Positions 26,008 to 38,156 of a DNA stretch of 64,000 bases are shown here, piece after piece (the stretch's first letter is position 1; every line of letters begins with the position of its first letter). The notes below the pieces were generated by a model. That model did not search any database, was not told the origin of the DNA, and worked only from the letters and a program-made list of their open reading frames with translations. This DNA comes from Ferruginivarius sediminum (GTDB lineage: Bacteria > Pseudomonadota > Alphaproteobacteria > Kiloniellales > Rhodovibrionaceae): NCBI RefSeq assembly GCF_003344765.1, contig NZ_QPMH01000003.1:186001-250000 (forward strand), given 5' to 3'. The translations under genes were made by a program, and so were the position numbers.

Positions 26008-26715
26008 CAAGGCCGGCGGATCGAGCGGGTGGAGCGGCGCGCGAAATACATCCTCTGCCACCTCGACAACGACGAAGTTCTGCTGGCGCACCTTGGCATG
26101 TCGGGGCGCATGGTGGTCGCCGCCGACGCCGATGCGCCGTTGGAGCCGCACGACCATATCGTTCTCGTCACCGACGCGGGCGCGCAGGTGCGATTCAACG
26201 ACACCCGGCGCTTCGGGATGATGGATCTGGTGCCGGAGTCGGGGCTGGAACGGCACTGGCTGCTGAAAGACCTGGGGCCGGAGCCGCTGGGCAACGCGTT
26301 CAACGGCCCGGCCCTGGCGGCGAAGCTGGCCGGGCGGCGCACGCCGATCAAGGCGGCGCTGCTGGACCAAAAGACGGTTGCCGGCCTGGGCAATATATAT
26401 GTGTGCGAGGCACTGTTCTTCGCCAGGCTGTCGCCGCGCCGCCTTGCCTACACCGTGCAGGGCCGGCGAGCCGAGTCGCTGGCGCATGCGGTGCGCGAGG
26501 TGCTGACCCGCGCCATCGCCGCCGGCGGCTCCTCCCTCAGGGACTATCGGCAGAGCAACGGAGAGCTTGGCTACTTCCAGCACGACTGGGCGGTTTACGA
26601 CCGCGAGGGCGAGGCCTGTCCGGGCTGCGACTGCGAGATTGCGGCTTGCGGGGGTATCCGGCGCATGGTGCAGTCCGGACGCTCGACTTTCTATTGCCCG
26701 CGCCGCCAGCGATAG
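25873..26715 (+). CDS. mutM: Formamidopyrimidine-DNA glycosylase, zinc finger altered
   Basis: 280 residues. Removes 8-oxoguanine and Fapy lesions and nicks the abasic site. Seen: N-terminal PELPEVET with catalytic Pro2 and Glu3, Lys58 in RRAKYIL, H2TH region [20 protein letters not shown], and a C-terminal zinc-finger region with C249, C252 and C275. The fourth ligand is missing: the end reads FYCPRRQR where the family has FYCPxCQ, a TGC-to-CGC change at codon 278. Extra cysteines at 254 and 259 might compensate. Activity is therefore uncertain. The 5' end is duplicated upstream. Confidence 0.9.
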   Translation: MPELPEVETVCRGLRPWLEGARLAEVMQRRADLRWPLPDGFAARLQGRRIERVERRAKYILCHLDNDEVLLAHLGMSGRMVVAADADAPLEPHDHIVLVTDAGAQVRFNDTRRFGMMDLVPESGLERHWLLKDLGPEPLGNAFNGPALAAKLAGRRTPIKAALLDQKTVAGLGNIYVCEALFFARLSPRRLAYTVQGRRAESLAHAVREVLTRAIAAGGSSLRDYRQSNGELGYFQHDWAVYDREGEACPGCDCEIAACGGIRRMVQSGRSTFYCPRRQR

Positions 26716-26731
26716 GCTACATGGGCGGATC

Positions 26732-27115
26732 ATGATGCAGCGCACCATACGCTTCGCCCTGGCCGCAATGCTGTGCGCGGCCATGCTGCTGCCCACGGCG
26801 CCGGCCATCGAGGCGGCCGGGGACGAGCACGCCTACATCGCCGACATCGAGGATCTGCCGCTGATGGACGGCCTGGACGAGGTGCCGGAGGCCGGCGTGT
26901 CCTTCGACAAGCCGGTCGGGCGTATCGTCGAGGCCTTCGCGCACGGCGCCGTCGACCGGCAGGCGGTACGCGCCTTCTATCGGCGGACGTTGCCGCAGCT
27001 TGGCTGGAGTCGCGATGAGGCCGACCGCTTCATGCGCGAGGGCGAGCTGCTGGAAATATATTATCTCGGCGCGGACGGCGACCTGACCGTGCGTTACACG
27101 CTGCAGCCGCGCTGA
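26732..27115 (+). CDS. Small exported protein of unknown function
   Basis: 127 residues from the ATG-ATG pair at 26732/26735 with GGGCGG just upstream. A signal peptide is evident ([27 protein letters not shown], cleavage near residue 28). The mature part contains [35 protein letters not shown] and a late [24 protein letters not shown], a layout seen in small conserved alphaproteobacterial proteins found between mutM and the enoyl-CoA hydratase gene. Probably periplasmic; role unknown. Confidence 0.75.
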   Translation: MMQRTIRFALAAMLCAAMLLPTAPAIEAAGDEHAYIADIEDLPLMDGLDEVPEAGVSFDKPVGRIVEAFAHGAVDRQAVRAFYRRTLPQLGWSRDEADRFMREGELLEIYYLGADGDLTVRYTLQPR

Positions 27116-27153
27116 GGCCTTCCACCCAGACACCTGACACGAGGGACGGGAAG

Positions 27154-27930
27154 ATGAGCTATCAGACCATCAAGACGGAGACGCTTGGACGCGTCGGGCT
27201 GATCACGCTGCACCGGCCGGAGGCGCTGAACGCGCTGAACGCGCAACTCATCGACGAACTGGGCCGTGCGGCGCGCGCGTTCGACGAGGACGACGGCATC
27301 GGCTGCATCGTCGTCACGGGATCCGAGAAGGCCTTCGCCGCCGGCGCCGACATCAAGGAGATGAAGGACAAGGACTACGCCCAGGTGAAGAACGAGGACT
27401 TCATCACCGACGATTGGGAGGTCCTGTCCCGCCTGCGCAAGCCCACGGTGGCCGCGGTAGCCGGCTTCGCGCTGGGCGGCGGCTGCGAAATCGCGATGAT
27501 GTGCGACATCCTGATCGCCGCGGACAGCGCGAAGTTCGGCCAACCGGAGATCAAGCTGGGCACGATTCCCGGCTCCGGCGGCACACAGCGGCTGACCCGC
27601 GCGGTTGGCAAGGCGAAGGCGATGGAGCTTTGCCTGACCGGGCGGATGATGGACGCCGAGGAGGCCGAGCGCGCCGGGCTGGTCGCCAAGGTTGTTCAGG
27701 CCGACCAGCTTCTCGACGAGGCGATGAAAACGGCCGAGGCGGTTGCCGGGATGTCGCTGCCGGTTGCCATCACCTGCAAGGAAGCGGTGAACCAGGCCTT
27801 CGAAAGCACCCTGGCCGAGGGCGTGCACTTCGAGCGGCGCGTGTTCCATGCCACCTTTGCATTGGAGGATCGCAAGGAGGGCATGGAGGCCTTCGCCGCC
27901 AAGCGCAAGCCGGCGTGGAAGCACCGCTGA
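27154..27930 (+). CDS. Enoyl-CoA hydratase
   Basis: 258 residues, crotonase fold. Hydrates trans-2-enoyl-CoA to 3-hydroxyacyl-CoA in beta-oxidation. Both catalytic glutamates are present: E132 in [16 protein letters not shown] and E158 in KAMELCLTG. The oxyanion-hole segments AAGADIKEM and [13 protein letters not shown] are intact. GGGACGGGAAG precedes the ATG. It sits between mutM and rpsT, a frequent alphaproteobacterial order. The acyl-chain specificity cannot be told. Confidence 0.93.
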   Translation: MSYQTIKTETLGRVGLITLHRPEALNALNAQLIDELGRAARAFDEDDGIGCIVVTGSEKAFAAGADIKEMKDKDYAQVKNEDFITDDWEVLSRLRKPTVAAVAGFALGGGCEIAMMCDILIAADSAKFGQPEIKLGTIPGSGGTQRLTRAVGKAKAMELCLTGRMMDAEEAERAGLVAKVVQADQLLDEAMKTAEAVAGMSLPVAITCKEAVNQAFESTLAEGVHFERRVFHATFALEDRKEGMEAFAAKRKPAWKHR

Positions 27931-28044
27931 GGCGGTGCGGCGCGCCTGTCGCGCAAAGTGCCCGCGGGTGCTTGACGCGGCGCGGCGGCGCGGATATAAC
28001 CCGCGCCTTGAATTCACCCGGAACAGCCTGAGTAAGAGAGCACC

Positions 28045-28308
28045 ATGGCGCACCACAAGTCCGCCAAGAAGCGCATTCGCCGCAACGGACGCCGCTACGA
28101 GATCAACCACGCGCGTAAGAGCCGTATTCGGACCTTCGTGAAGAACGTCGAGGCCGGCATCGCCAAGGGCGACAAGGACGGCGCGCGAGAAGCTCTCAAG
28201 ATGGCAGAGCCAGAGTTGCAGCGCGGGGCACGCAAAGGCGTGATTCATCGCAACACGGCAGCGCGCAAGATTTCGCGGCTTTTCCATCGTATAAACGCGA
28301 TGAGCTAA
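28045..28308 (+). CDS. rpsT: 30S ribosomal protein S20
   Basis: 87 residues, very basic, beginning [17 protein letters not shown], the family signature, and ending with the [15 protein letters not shown] helix. Binds 16S rRNA early in 30S assembly. A strong terminator follows 32 bp after the stop. Confidence 0.98.
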   Translation: MAHHKSAKKRIRRNGRRYEINHARKSRIRTFVKNVEAGIAKGDKDGAREALKMAEPELQRGARKGVIHRNTAARKISRLFHRINAMS

Positions 28309-28339
28309 CGCGTTACAAAGACGAGACTATTTTATTTCA

Positions 28340-28385
28340 AATACCGCGCCCTGATAACGCACAGGGCGCGGTATTTTTGTGTTTT
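28340..28385 (+). terminator. Rho-independent terminator of rpsT
   Basis: Perfect 14-bp stem AATACCGCGCCCTG (28340-28353) and CAGGGCGCGGTATT (28362-28375) with an 8-nt loop and a T-rich tail (TTTTGTGTTTTT). Confidence 0.95.
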
Positions 28386-28901
28386 TCCTTGTGAATCAGG
28401 ATGTTATTGCCCCATTGGCAATTAGATTCGACTGTTCGCCATTCGGTCCGGTTGCCTTCGCGAACAATGACGAGTAAGTTACGAGTCCTCTCAGCGGCGG
28501 TGCCGCCCACAATAAATGGCGTGTCATGACCTGAAATAAATATGTTTAAAGATCAGTTCATGCCTCCGTCGGGGGAGTAACTGGGGTAAAGACTCAATAT
28601 ACTGGTCGCTGAACGCTTGTGCGCCTCTTGTTGCTATTGGCGCATAGGAAAGTATGCGGGCACAAGAAAAACACCGAGACAAGCTGTGTCGGAACTGGGG
28701 AACCTGGCGATGGATCGGTCCCGTGCCTTTCGCGGCGAACGTGCACCTGAACAATCCGAAGGAGGAGCCTGGACCGACTCTGGCCGCCAGGATGAGTCTG
28801 TCCCGCCGCTGCCCGGCGTGACTCATGCCTTCCGCGCCAAGGCTGAATGTCGGAACGACGGGATGGATGGTGTACGGCAGCGCGTGGCCGGGAGTGATCG
28901 C
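28386..28901. promoter_or_regulatory. Region upstream of dnaA
   Basis: About 515 bp between the rpsT terminator and the chosen dnaA start. The left half is A+T-rich and probably carries the dnaA promoter. No match to the DnaA box TTATCCACA was found by eye, so an origin here is not supported. The right part is in frame with dnaA and could be translated if an upstream ATG is used. Confidence 0.5.
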
Positions 28902-30386
28902 ATGTTGGAAAGCGGGTGCGAAGGCGCAGGCGAACTGGCGGAGCAATGGGCGCGCGTGCGCGGCCGTCTGAGGACCGAGGTCGGCGAGGCCGCGTTCCGG
29001 TCGTGGCTGAAGCCGTTGACGCTGGTCGGCGACCGCGACGGCGTCGTGCGCATGGCGGTGCCGACGCGTTTCATGCGCGACTGGGTTTCCGGAAACTACG
29101 CCGATCGAATCCGCGCGCTGTGGAAGAGCGAGAACCCCACGGTTGGCGGGGTGGAGATCGTCGTTGCGCCGCCGGCGCAGAAGACGGCGGCAAGCCAGGA
29201 CGCAGGCCCCATGGATTCGGATCAGCCGCGCGAGCCGGCGCCCAACGGCGCCGCGCAAACCGCGCCGGCGCCCGCGCCAAGCGAGAGGGCGCACGGGACG
29301 GCGGGGTCCGCCGCGAATGATTCGGGCCTCTACGAGACGCCGGAATCCGGTGGCTTCGATGACATCTCGGCGCCGCTGGATCCGCGCTTCACCTTCGAGA
29401 ACTTCGTCGTCGGCAAGCCGAACGAGCTGGCCTATGCCGCCGCGCGGCGCGTCGGCGAGGCGGATGCCGTCCCGTTCAACCCACTGTTCCTCTATGGCGG
29501 GGTGGGCCTCGGCAAGACCCACCTGATGCATGCCATCGCCTGGCACATCCGCGCGCGCAGCCCGCGCAAGAAGATCATCTATCTGTCGGCCGAGAAGTTC
29601 ATGTACCAGTTCGTGCGGGCGCTGCGCACGAAGAACACCATGGCCTTCAAGGAGCAGTTCCGCTCGGTCGACGTGCTGATGATCGACGACGTCCAGTTCA
29701 TTGGCGGGCGCGAGGCGACGCAGGAGGAGTTCTTCCACACCTTCAACGCCCTGGTGGACCAGAACCGGCAGGTGGTGATCTCCGCCGACAAGAGTCCCTC
29801 GGACCTGGAGGGCGTGGAAGAGCGCATGCGCTCCCGCCTCGGCTGGGGTCTCGTCGCCGACATCCACCCCACGACCTACGAGTTGCGGTTGTCGATCCTG
29901 CAGGCCAAGGCCGAGGAGATGGGCGTGGCGATTCCGGCCAAGGTGACGGAGTTCCTGGCCCACAAGATCACCTCCAACGTCCGCGAGCTGGAAGGCGCGC
30001 TGAACCGGATCGTAGCGCACGCGACGCTGGTCGGCCGCTCGATCACGCTGGAGACGACGCAGGACGTGCTGCACGACGTCCTGCGCGCCAACGACCGCCG
30101 CGTCACCATCGAGGAAATCCAGAAGAAGGTGGCCCAGCACTACAACGTCCGCGTCTCGGACATGAGTTCGGCCCGCCGGGCGCGCGCCGTGGCCCGCCCC
30201 CGGCAGGTCGCGATGTACCTGGCCAAGCAGCTCACCGCCCGCTCCCTTCCCGAGATCGGACGGAAGTTCGGCGGCCGGGACCACACCACCGTCATGCACG
30301 CGGTACGCAAGGTCGACGAGTTGCGGGCCACCGACGCCGCCTTCGCCGAGGACGTCGACCTGCTGAAACGCATGCTGGAAGGCTGA
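28902..30386 (+). CDS. dnaA: Chromosomal replication initiator DnaA
   Basis: 494 residues from ATG 28902, chosen for GGGAG 7 nt upstream and a normal length; in-frame ATGs at 28710 and 28863 are alternatives. Binds DnaA boxes at oriC and opens the duplex. Domain I starts at [21 protein letters not shown], then a Pro/Ala-rich linker, then the AAA+ domain with Walker [11 protein letters not shown] and Walker [12 protein letters not shown], and a C-terminal HTH with the signature [15 protein letters not shown]. Followed by dnaN, recF and gyrB. Confidence 0.96.
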   Translation: MLESGCEGAGELAEQWARVRGRLRTEVGEAAFRSWLKPLTLVGDRDGVVRMAVPTRFMRDWVSGNYADRIRALWKSENPTVGGVEIVVAPPAQKTAASQDAGPMDSDQPREPAPNGAAQTAPAPAPSERAHGTAGSAANDSGLYETPESGGFDDISAPLDPRFTFENFVVGKPNELAYAAARRVGEADAVPFNPLFLYGGVGLGKTHLMHAIAWHIRARSPRKKIIYLSAEKFMYQFVRALRTKNTMAFKEQFRSVDVLMIDDVQFIGGREATQEEFFHTFNALVDQNRQVVISADKSPSDLEGVEERMRSRLGWGLVADIHPTTYELRLSILQAKAEEMGVAIPAKVTEFLAHKITSNVRELEGALNRIVAHATLVGRSITLETTQDVLHDVLRANDRRVTIEEIQKKVAQHYNVRVSDMSSARRARAVARPRQVAMYLAKQLTARSLPEIGRKFGGRDHTTVMHAVRKVDELRATDAAFAEDVDLLKRMLEG

Positions 30387-30664
30387 TCCGCGGGCTTTGC
30401 CGCGGACCTTGCGGCCCGCCCGGCGGCATGCCGCCGCCGGTGTATGCGGGGTTATGGTTCCCGGGCATCCATGTGCTATATTTGCCGGCCGATTCGCGCG
30501 GACCGGTTCGCTCCGGCTGCCGCGCCGCGCGGTCGGGAGATCCATGATGGCTGGCCGCCGCCCCGATGCGGTGCCGCGAGCGGTCGGCCTCCGCGCAGAA
30601 CACCGGGAAAAGGCCCGGCGGAAGTAGTCGAAGACTGGTCCCATGAATGGGTCAACGGGGTCCC

Positions 30665-31783
30665 ATGAAGCTCACGATTGAACGCGCCGCTCTCCTGAAA
30701 TCTCTGGGTCACGTCCACAGCGTGGTCGAGCGCCGAAACACGATTCCGATTCTCTCGAACGTCCTGCTGGACGCGAGGGACGGCCGGCTGGGGCTTACCG
30801 CCACCGACATGGATCTCACCATCGTCGAGGAGGTCGCGGCCGAAGTGGGCGAGCCCGGCGCCACCACCGCACCGGCGCACACGCTGTACGACATCGTGCG
30901 CAAGCTGCCCGACGGCGCGCAGATCGAGCTGGCGGTCCAGGGCGACGGCGGGCAGATGAAGCTGACGGCGGGGCGCTCCACGTTCCAGCTTGCGACGCTG
31001 CCGAAGGAGGACTTCCCAGCCGCCAACGACGGGGAGCTGCCGCAGGGCTTCACGATGCACAGCGAGGAGTTGCGCCATCTGATCGACCGCACGCGCTTCG
31101 CCATCTCGACGGAAGAGACCCGTTACTATCTGAACGGCATCTATCTCCACGCGACAAAGGGCAACGAATCGCAGGTTCTGCGCGGTGTCGCCACGGATGG
31201 CCACCGCCTGGCGCGCTTCGAGATGTCGCTGCCCGACGGCGCGGCCGGCATCCCCGGCGTGATCATCCCGCGCAAGACGGTGAACGAGCTGCGCAAGCTG
31301 ATCGACGAGACCGAGGGCGCGATCGAGATCGGGCTGTCGGACACCAAGGTCCGCTTCAAGTTCGATTCGACCCTGCTGACCTCGAAACTGATCGACGGCA
31401 CCTTCCCGGATTACGAGCGGGTGATCCCCTCGGGCAACGACAAGACGATGAACGTGGATTGCAAGGTCTTCGCCAAGGCGGTGGACCGCGTTTCCACCAT
31501 CTCGACCGAGAAAAGCCGCGCCGTGAAGCTCAGCCTGGAGGACGGCACCCTGACGCTCTCGGCCACCAGCCCCGAGAACGGCAGCGCCAGCGAGGAGCTT
31601 GAGGTCAACTACGGTGGCGAGCGGATCGAGATCGGCTTCAACTCGCGCTATCTTCTAGACATCGCCGAGCGGATCGACGGCGGCGAGGCGGAGTTCAGCC
31701 TGTCGGATTCGGCTTCGCCGACGATCGTGCGCGACGTGAGCGACAGCAGCGCGCTTTACGTCCTGATGCCGATGCGCGTGTGA
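30665..31783 (+). CDS. dnaN: DNA polymerase III beta sliding clamp
   Basis: 372 residues. Ring-shaped dimer that tethers polymerase III to DNA. The N-terminus MKLTIERAALLKSLGHVHSVVERRNTIPILSNVLL and the C-terminus SSALYVLMPMRV match the family; the TDGHRLARFEM strand and hydrophobic-pocket residues are present. A 278-bp gap separates it from dnaA, so it may have its own promoter. Confidence 0.97.
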   Translation: MKLTIERAALLKSLGHVHSVVERRNTIPILSNVLLDARDGRLGLTATDMDLTIVEEVAAEVGEPGATTAPAHTLYDIVRKLPDGAQIELAVQGDGGQMKLTAGRSTFQLATLPKEDFPAANDGELPQGFTMHSEELRHLIDRTRFAISTEETRYYLNGIYLHATKGNESQVLRGVATDGHRLARFEMSLPDGAAGIPGVIIPRKTVNELRKLIDETEGAIEIGLSDTKVRFKFDSTLLTSKLIDGTFPDYERVIPSGNDKTMNVDCKVFAKAVDRVSTISTEKSRAVKLSLEDGTLTLSATSPENGSASEELEVNYGGERIEIGFNSRYLLDIAERIDGGEAEFSLSDSASPTIVRDVSDSSALYVLMPMRV

Positions 31784-31829
31784 GAAATCACGCGGCTTTA
31801 GGGTTCGCGGAATTGCGCACCAGGATTTG

Positions 31830-33065
31830 ATGGAGCATGCCACGCTGACAGCGCCGCGCGGCCACGCGGGCGGAACGACGGAGGGCGCAGCCCAGGGTGC
31901 GTACCACCGCCCTGCCCTATGGATCGAAACGCTCCGTCTGACGGCGTTTCGGAACTATGCGCGCGCCGACATCGTCTGCGACGGCCGGCCGGTCGTGCTG
32001 ACCGGACCGAACGGCGCCGGCAAGACCAACCTGCTGGAGGCGATCTCCTTCCTGGCGCCGGGCCGGGGCCTGCGCCGGGCGCGCATGTCGGAGGTGGAGC
32101 GCCAGTCCGACGGGCGGGAAGACCCCGCCACGCAGCCGGGAACCGCGTGGGCCGTGGCGGCGCGGGTCCATACGCCCGACGGTGAGCGCGACATCGGCAC
32201 GGGCCGCGATCCGGCCGCCGAGGGACGGGAGCGCCGGGCCGTGCGGCTTGACGGTGGAAATGCCGGCAGTCAGCAGGCGCTTGGCGAGGTGGTGGCGATC
32301 ACCTGGCTGCTGCCGTCGATGGACCGTCTGTTCCAGGAGTCGCCCTCGGGCCGGCGGCGCTTCCTGGACCGGCTGGTCTTCGGCCTGGATCCCGCTCACG
32401 CAGGCCGGGTCAACAAGTACGAACATGCCATGCGCGAGCGGGCGCGCCTGCTGCGCCAGGGCCGGCCGGCCGATCCCGCCTGGCTGGCGGCGCTGGAGCA
32501 GCGGATGGCCGAGACCGGCGTTGCCATCGCCGCCGCGCGGCGGGATTTGGTGGACCGCCTGGCCCGCGCCTGCCGGCGGGAGCCGGGGCCGTTTCCGAAG
32601 GCCGGCCTGGGTCTCGCCGGGGACATCGAGACTTGGCTGGACGAGCTGTCGGCGCTGGACGCGGAAGACAGGCTGCGCGCCGCACTGGAATCGGCGCGGG
32701 AGCGCGACGCGGAAAGCGGCGGGGCGGCCCATGGACCGCATCGCGGCGATCTGGTCGCCCGCCATCTGGAAAAGGACCGCCCGGCGGAGATGTGCTCCAC
32801 CGGGGAGCAGAAGGCACTTTTGATCTCGCTGGTGCTGGCTCACGCCCGGCTGCTCTCGGCCGAGCGGGGTTTTCCGCCATTGGTCCTGCTGGACGAGGTG
32901 GCGGCGCACCTGGACGAGGATCGGCGGCATGGACTGTTCGAGGAACTTCTGGGGCTGGGGGCGCAAGCGTGGCTGACCGGAACCGACAGCAGCCTGTTCG
33001 ACGGGCTGGGCGAGCGCGCCCAGGCATTCGAGGTATGCGATGCACGGATCACGGCGCATGGCTGA
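31830..33065 (+). CDS. recF: DNA repair and replication protein RecF
   Basis: 411 residues from ATG 31830 (AGGA upstream; TTG at 31827 is the alternative). SMC-like ATPase that loads RecA at gaps. Walker A LTGPNGAGKTNLLEA, signature CSTGEQKALLISLVLAHA and Walker B FPPLVLLDEVAAHLD. The N-terminus carries about 30 extra residues (TAPRGHAGGTTEGAAQGAY) before the first conserved strand LRLTAFRNY, so the true start might lie further in. Confidence 0.94.
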   Translation: MEHATLTAPRGHAGGTTEGAAQGAYHRPALWIETLRLTAFRNYARADIVCDGRPVVLTGPNGAGKTNLLEAISFLAPGRGLRRARMSEVERQSDGREDPATQPGTAWAVAARVHTPDGERDIGTGRDPAAEGRERRAVRLDGGNAGSQQALGEVVAITWLLPSMDRLFQESPSGRRRFLDRLVFGLDPAHAGRVNKYEHAMRERARLLRQGRPADPAWLAALEQRMAETGVAIAAARRDLVDRLARACRREPGPFPKAGLGLAGDIETWLDELSALDAEDRLRAALESARERDAESGGAAHGPHRGDLVARHLEKDRPAEMCSTGEQKALLISLVLAHARLLSAERGFPPLVLLDEVAAHLDEDRRHGLFEELLGLGAQAWLTGTDSSLFDGLGERAQAFEVCDARITAHG

Positions 33066-35576
<2,511 letters not shown>

Positions 35577-35652
35577 GACAGCCCGGTTCGCCAGGGGCGC
35601 GACCCGACAGGCCAGCGTGCCGCAACGCCGCATGGGACAGGGCAAGGGTAAC

Positions 35653-36489
35653 GTGCGCTATCAGGTCGGCTGCATCCTGGAATATCAAGTTTCCACGCCA
35701 TCGACGTTCATCATGAACATCGGCGTCGCGCGCACGCGCCATCAAAGCGCCGAGTGGGAGGACTTGCGCATCACGCCCGAGGTGCAGCGGGACTTTCACG
35801 AAGACCCGGCCACGGGCAACCGCTATCACCGCTTCGTCGCGCCCGTGTGTCACCTGAGCCTGCGCTACACGGCGCTGGTGGAGCACGCCCCGGACGTTCA
35901 GGACCCCGCCGCGATCCCGGCCGTGCCGCCCGAGCGCCTGCCGCTGGAGACGCTGCCCTATCTGCTGCCCAGCCGCTATTGCCAGTCGGACCACCTGATG
36001 CGTCTGGCGCACCGGGAGTTCGGCGGCATTTCGCCCGGCTATCCGCAGGTGCAGGCGATCTGCGAGTGGATCGCGGCCAACGTCGACTATCTGGCCGGCA
36101 GCACCGGTTCGCTGACCTCGGCCTTCGACACGGCGACGCAGCGCGTTGGCGTGTGCCGCGACTTCGCGCATCTGGGTATTGCCTTCTGCCGCGCCATCAA
36201 CATCCCGGCGCGCTTCGTCAGCGGCTATGCCCACAATCTGAGGCCGCCCGACTTTCATGCGATGTTCGAGGCCTGGCTGGGCGACCGCTGGTACCTGTTC
36301 GACCCGACACGGCAGGTCTCGCCCATGGGCATGGTGCGTATCGGGACCGGCCGCGACGCGGCGGACGTGTCCTTCGCGCTGATTATCGGGCCCGCCGTCA
36401 TGACCTATATGCAGGTGTACGCGGAGCCGGCGGACGGCGACGCGGTGGAGGCGGAGCGGCCGACCAACCTTGCGATCACGACGGCATAG
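35653..36489 (+). CDS. Transglutaminase-like protein 1
   Basis: 278 residues. GTG 35653 is chosen for AAGGG 4 nt upstream and because family members begin with RYQVGCxLEYQV; an ATG at 35632 and a GTG at 35617 are possible. N-terminal beta domain, then a transglutaminase core with catalytic Cys in QRVGVCRDFAHLGIAFCRA, His in DFHAMFEAWLGDRW and Asp in YLFDPTRQ. No signal peptide. Members act as cysteine peptidases or transamidases on unknown substrates. A second family member follows 39 bp downstream. Confidence 0.85.
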   Translation: MRYQVGCILEYQVSTPSTFIMNIGVARTRHQSAEWEDLRITPEVQRDFHEDPATGNRYHRFVAPVCHLSLRYTALVEHAPDVQDPAAIPAVPPERLPLETLPYLLPSRYCQSDHLMRLAHREFGGISPGYPQVQAICEWIAANVDYLAGSTGSLTSAFDTATQRVGVCRDFAHLGIAFCRAINIPARFVSGYAHNLRPPDFHAMFEAWLGDRWYLFDPTRQVSPMGMVRIGTGRDAADVSFALIIGPAVMTYMQVYAEPADGDAVEAERPTNLAITTA

Positions 36490-36528
36490 CCGCGTGCGCC
36501 CCGGCGGCGGCGATCGGGTGAAAACACG

Positions 36529-37437
36529 ATGACCCGGCTGAGAATCAACCACATCACGACATACGAGTACCCGCGGCCCGTCGGCTTCGGCGAGCATCGC
36601 CTGCTGTTCCGGCCGCGCGACAGTCACGACATCCGCCTCGTCTCGACCCGCCTGGCCATCACGCCGAAGGCGCAGTTGCGCTGGCTGCACGACGTTTTCG
36701 GCAATTCCATCGCGGTTGCCAGCTTTGCCGGAGAGAACGCGCTGCTGCGCTTCGAAAGCGATATCGTCATCCAGCACTACGGCGTCAACGATCCAAGCAT
36801 TCCCATCGAGGACTACGCCCGCACGCTGCCGTTCAGCTATCCCGCCAGCGAGCAGCCGGACCTCAGCGCCCTGGTGGCACGCCACGACCCCGATCCGGAC
36901 GGCGTCACGGACGCCTGGGCGCGGCAGTTCCTGGCGCAAAGCGGGGCGAGCGACACCATGGACACGCTCGCCCGGATGACGCGGACGATCCGGGACGACT
37001 TCACCTATGCGGCGCGCGAGGAAGAGGGCGTGCAAAGCTCGGTCGAGACGATACGGCTGGGCTCCGGTTCATGCCGCGACTTCGCACTATTGATGATGGA
37101 AGCCGCGCGCGCGCTCGGCCTCGCGGCCCGCTTCGTCACCGGCTACCTTTACGACCCCGCGCTCGACACCGGTGTGGACAGCGGCACGGTGGGCGCGGGC
37201 GCCACGCATGCCTGGTGCCAGATCTACTTGCCGGGCATGGGCTGGACCGAGTTCGACCCCACGAACGGCAGCTATTGCGGCACCAACCTGATCCGCATCG
37301 GCGTCGCCCGCAGGCCGGAGCAGGCAAAGCCCGTGCAGGGCACCTTTATCGGCGATCCCGGCGGCCCTCCCACCATGACGGTCCAGGTCAAGGTCACGCG
37401 CGAGGCGGAGCCGGTAGCCACCACCGCCGCCTCGTGA
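36529..37437 (+). CDS. Transglutaminase-like protein 2
   Basis: 302 residues. Bact_transglu_N-type beta domain (RLRINHITTYEYPRPVGFGEHRLLFRPRD) followed by a transglutaminase core with catalytic Cys in SGSCRDFALLMMEAAR, His in THAWCQIYLPGMGW and Asp in EFDPTNG. It differs from the upstream paralogue in keeping the full N-terminal domain. The usual neighbours of this family (circularly permuted ATP-grasp and alpha-E proteins) are absent. Cytosolic by sequence; substrate unknown. Confidence 0.88.
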   Translation: MTRLRINHITTYEYPRPVGFGEHRLLFRPRDSHDIRLVSTRLAITPKAQLRWLHDVFGNSIAVASFAGENALLRFESDIVIQHYGVNDPSIPIEDYARTLPFSYPASEQPDLSALVARHDPDPDGVTDAWARQFLAQSGASDTMDTLARMTRTIRDDFTYAAREEEGVQSSVETIRLGSGSCRDFALLMMEAARALGLAARFVTGYLYDPALDTGVDSGTVGAGATHAWCQIYLPGMGWTEFDPTNGSYCGTNLIRIGVARRPEQAKPVQGTFIGDPGGPPTMTVQVKVTREAEPVATTAAS

Positions 37438-37535
37438 CACTGGAAATCCCCGCCGATCTTGGTGCCGCGTGTCTGGACAGTTAATCTGACCACTCGGATG
37501 TGGCGCTTCGACGCACAGGCAGGGAGGGCCAGACC

Positions 37536-38057
37536 ATGACGGGAAAAACCGAGGACCGGATCGAGGTCGTTCAGGACGACATCACCAGGCTTGACGTCGA
37601 CGCAATCGTCAACGCCGCCAATTCGCAACTGAAGCGCGGCGGCGGCGTGGACGGCGCGATCCATCGCGCGGCCGGCCCGGAACTCCAGAAGGCTTGCAAC
37701 GAAATCGGCAGCTGCCCGACCGGCGAGGCCGTGGTCACGCCCGGCTTCAACTTGCCGGCCCGTCACGTCATCCACACGGTCGGTCCGGTGTGGGGCGGCG
37801 GCGGAAAGGGAGAGGACGACGCGCTTGCCGACGCATATCGCAACTCGCTTCAGCGCGCTAAGGAACAGGGCGCGCGAAGCGTCGCGTTCCCGGCCATCTC
37901 CACCGGTGTTTACGGCTATCCGCTGGAGCGCGCCACGGATATTGCGGTGCGAACGGTCCGCGACTGGTTGCAGGACCACGATCTGCCGGAAAGGGTCTTT
38001 TTCTGTGCCCTCGACGACGCGACGAAGGAGACCTACGAGCGGGCACTCGCCGGCTGA
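37536..38057 (+). CDS. O-acetyl-ADP-ribose deacetylase (macro domain)
   Basis: 173 residues from ATG 37536 (GGGAGG upstream). YmdB/MacroD-type macro domain: IEVVQDDITRLDVDAIVNAANSQL, GGGVDGAIHRAAG with the catalytic Asn/Asp region, and AFPAISTGVYGYPLE. Hydrolyses O-acetyl-ADP-ribose and may remove mono-ADP-ribose from proteins; YmdB also modulates RNase III in E. coli. No ADP-ribosyltransferase or sirtuin gene lies nearby. Confidence 0.92.
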   Translation: MTGKTEDRIEVVQDDITRLDVDAIVNAANSQLKRGGGVDGAIHRAAGPELQKACNEIGSCPTGEAVVTPGFNLPARHVIHTVGPVWGGGGKGEDDALADAYRNSLQRAKEQGARSVAFPAISTGVYGYPLERATDIAVRTVRDWLQDHDLPERVFFCALDDATKETYERALAG

Positions 38058-38101
38058 GACGCAACCGGCGCGCGCTTGTCAGTCAGGAGACGTCGGCTTA
38101 C

Positions 38102-38118
38102 ATGTTGCACTGCAACAT
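38102..38118. promoter_or_regulatory. 17-bp palindrome upstream of the acyl-CoA synthetase gene
   Basis: ATGTTGCACTGCAACAT is a perfect 8+1+8 inverted repeat, 39 bp before the GTG start, a position suited to a repressor operator. The TGC-rich core recalls sites of the alphaproteobacterial PHA regulator PhaR, but the identity of the binding protein is a guess. Confidence 0.5.
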
Positions 38119-38156
38119 AGGTGTCGACGCCGCACCGCCGGCCACGGAGAAATGTC

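Noticed and set aside
28386..28901. Replication origin upstream of dnaA
   Set aside because: No DnaA-box cluster found by eye; gene order alone is not enough.
28524..30644. 706-codon minus-strand frame over dnaA
   Set aside because: Shadow of dnaA; no recognisable protein.
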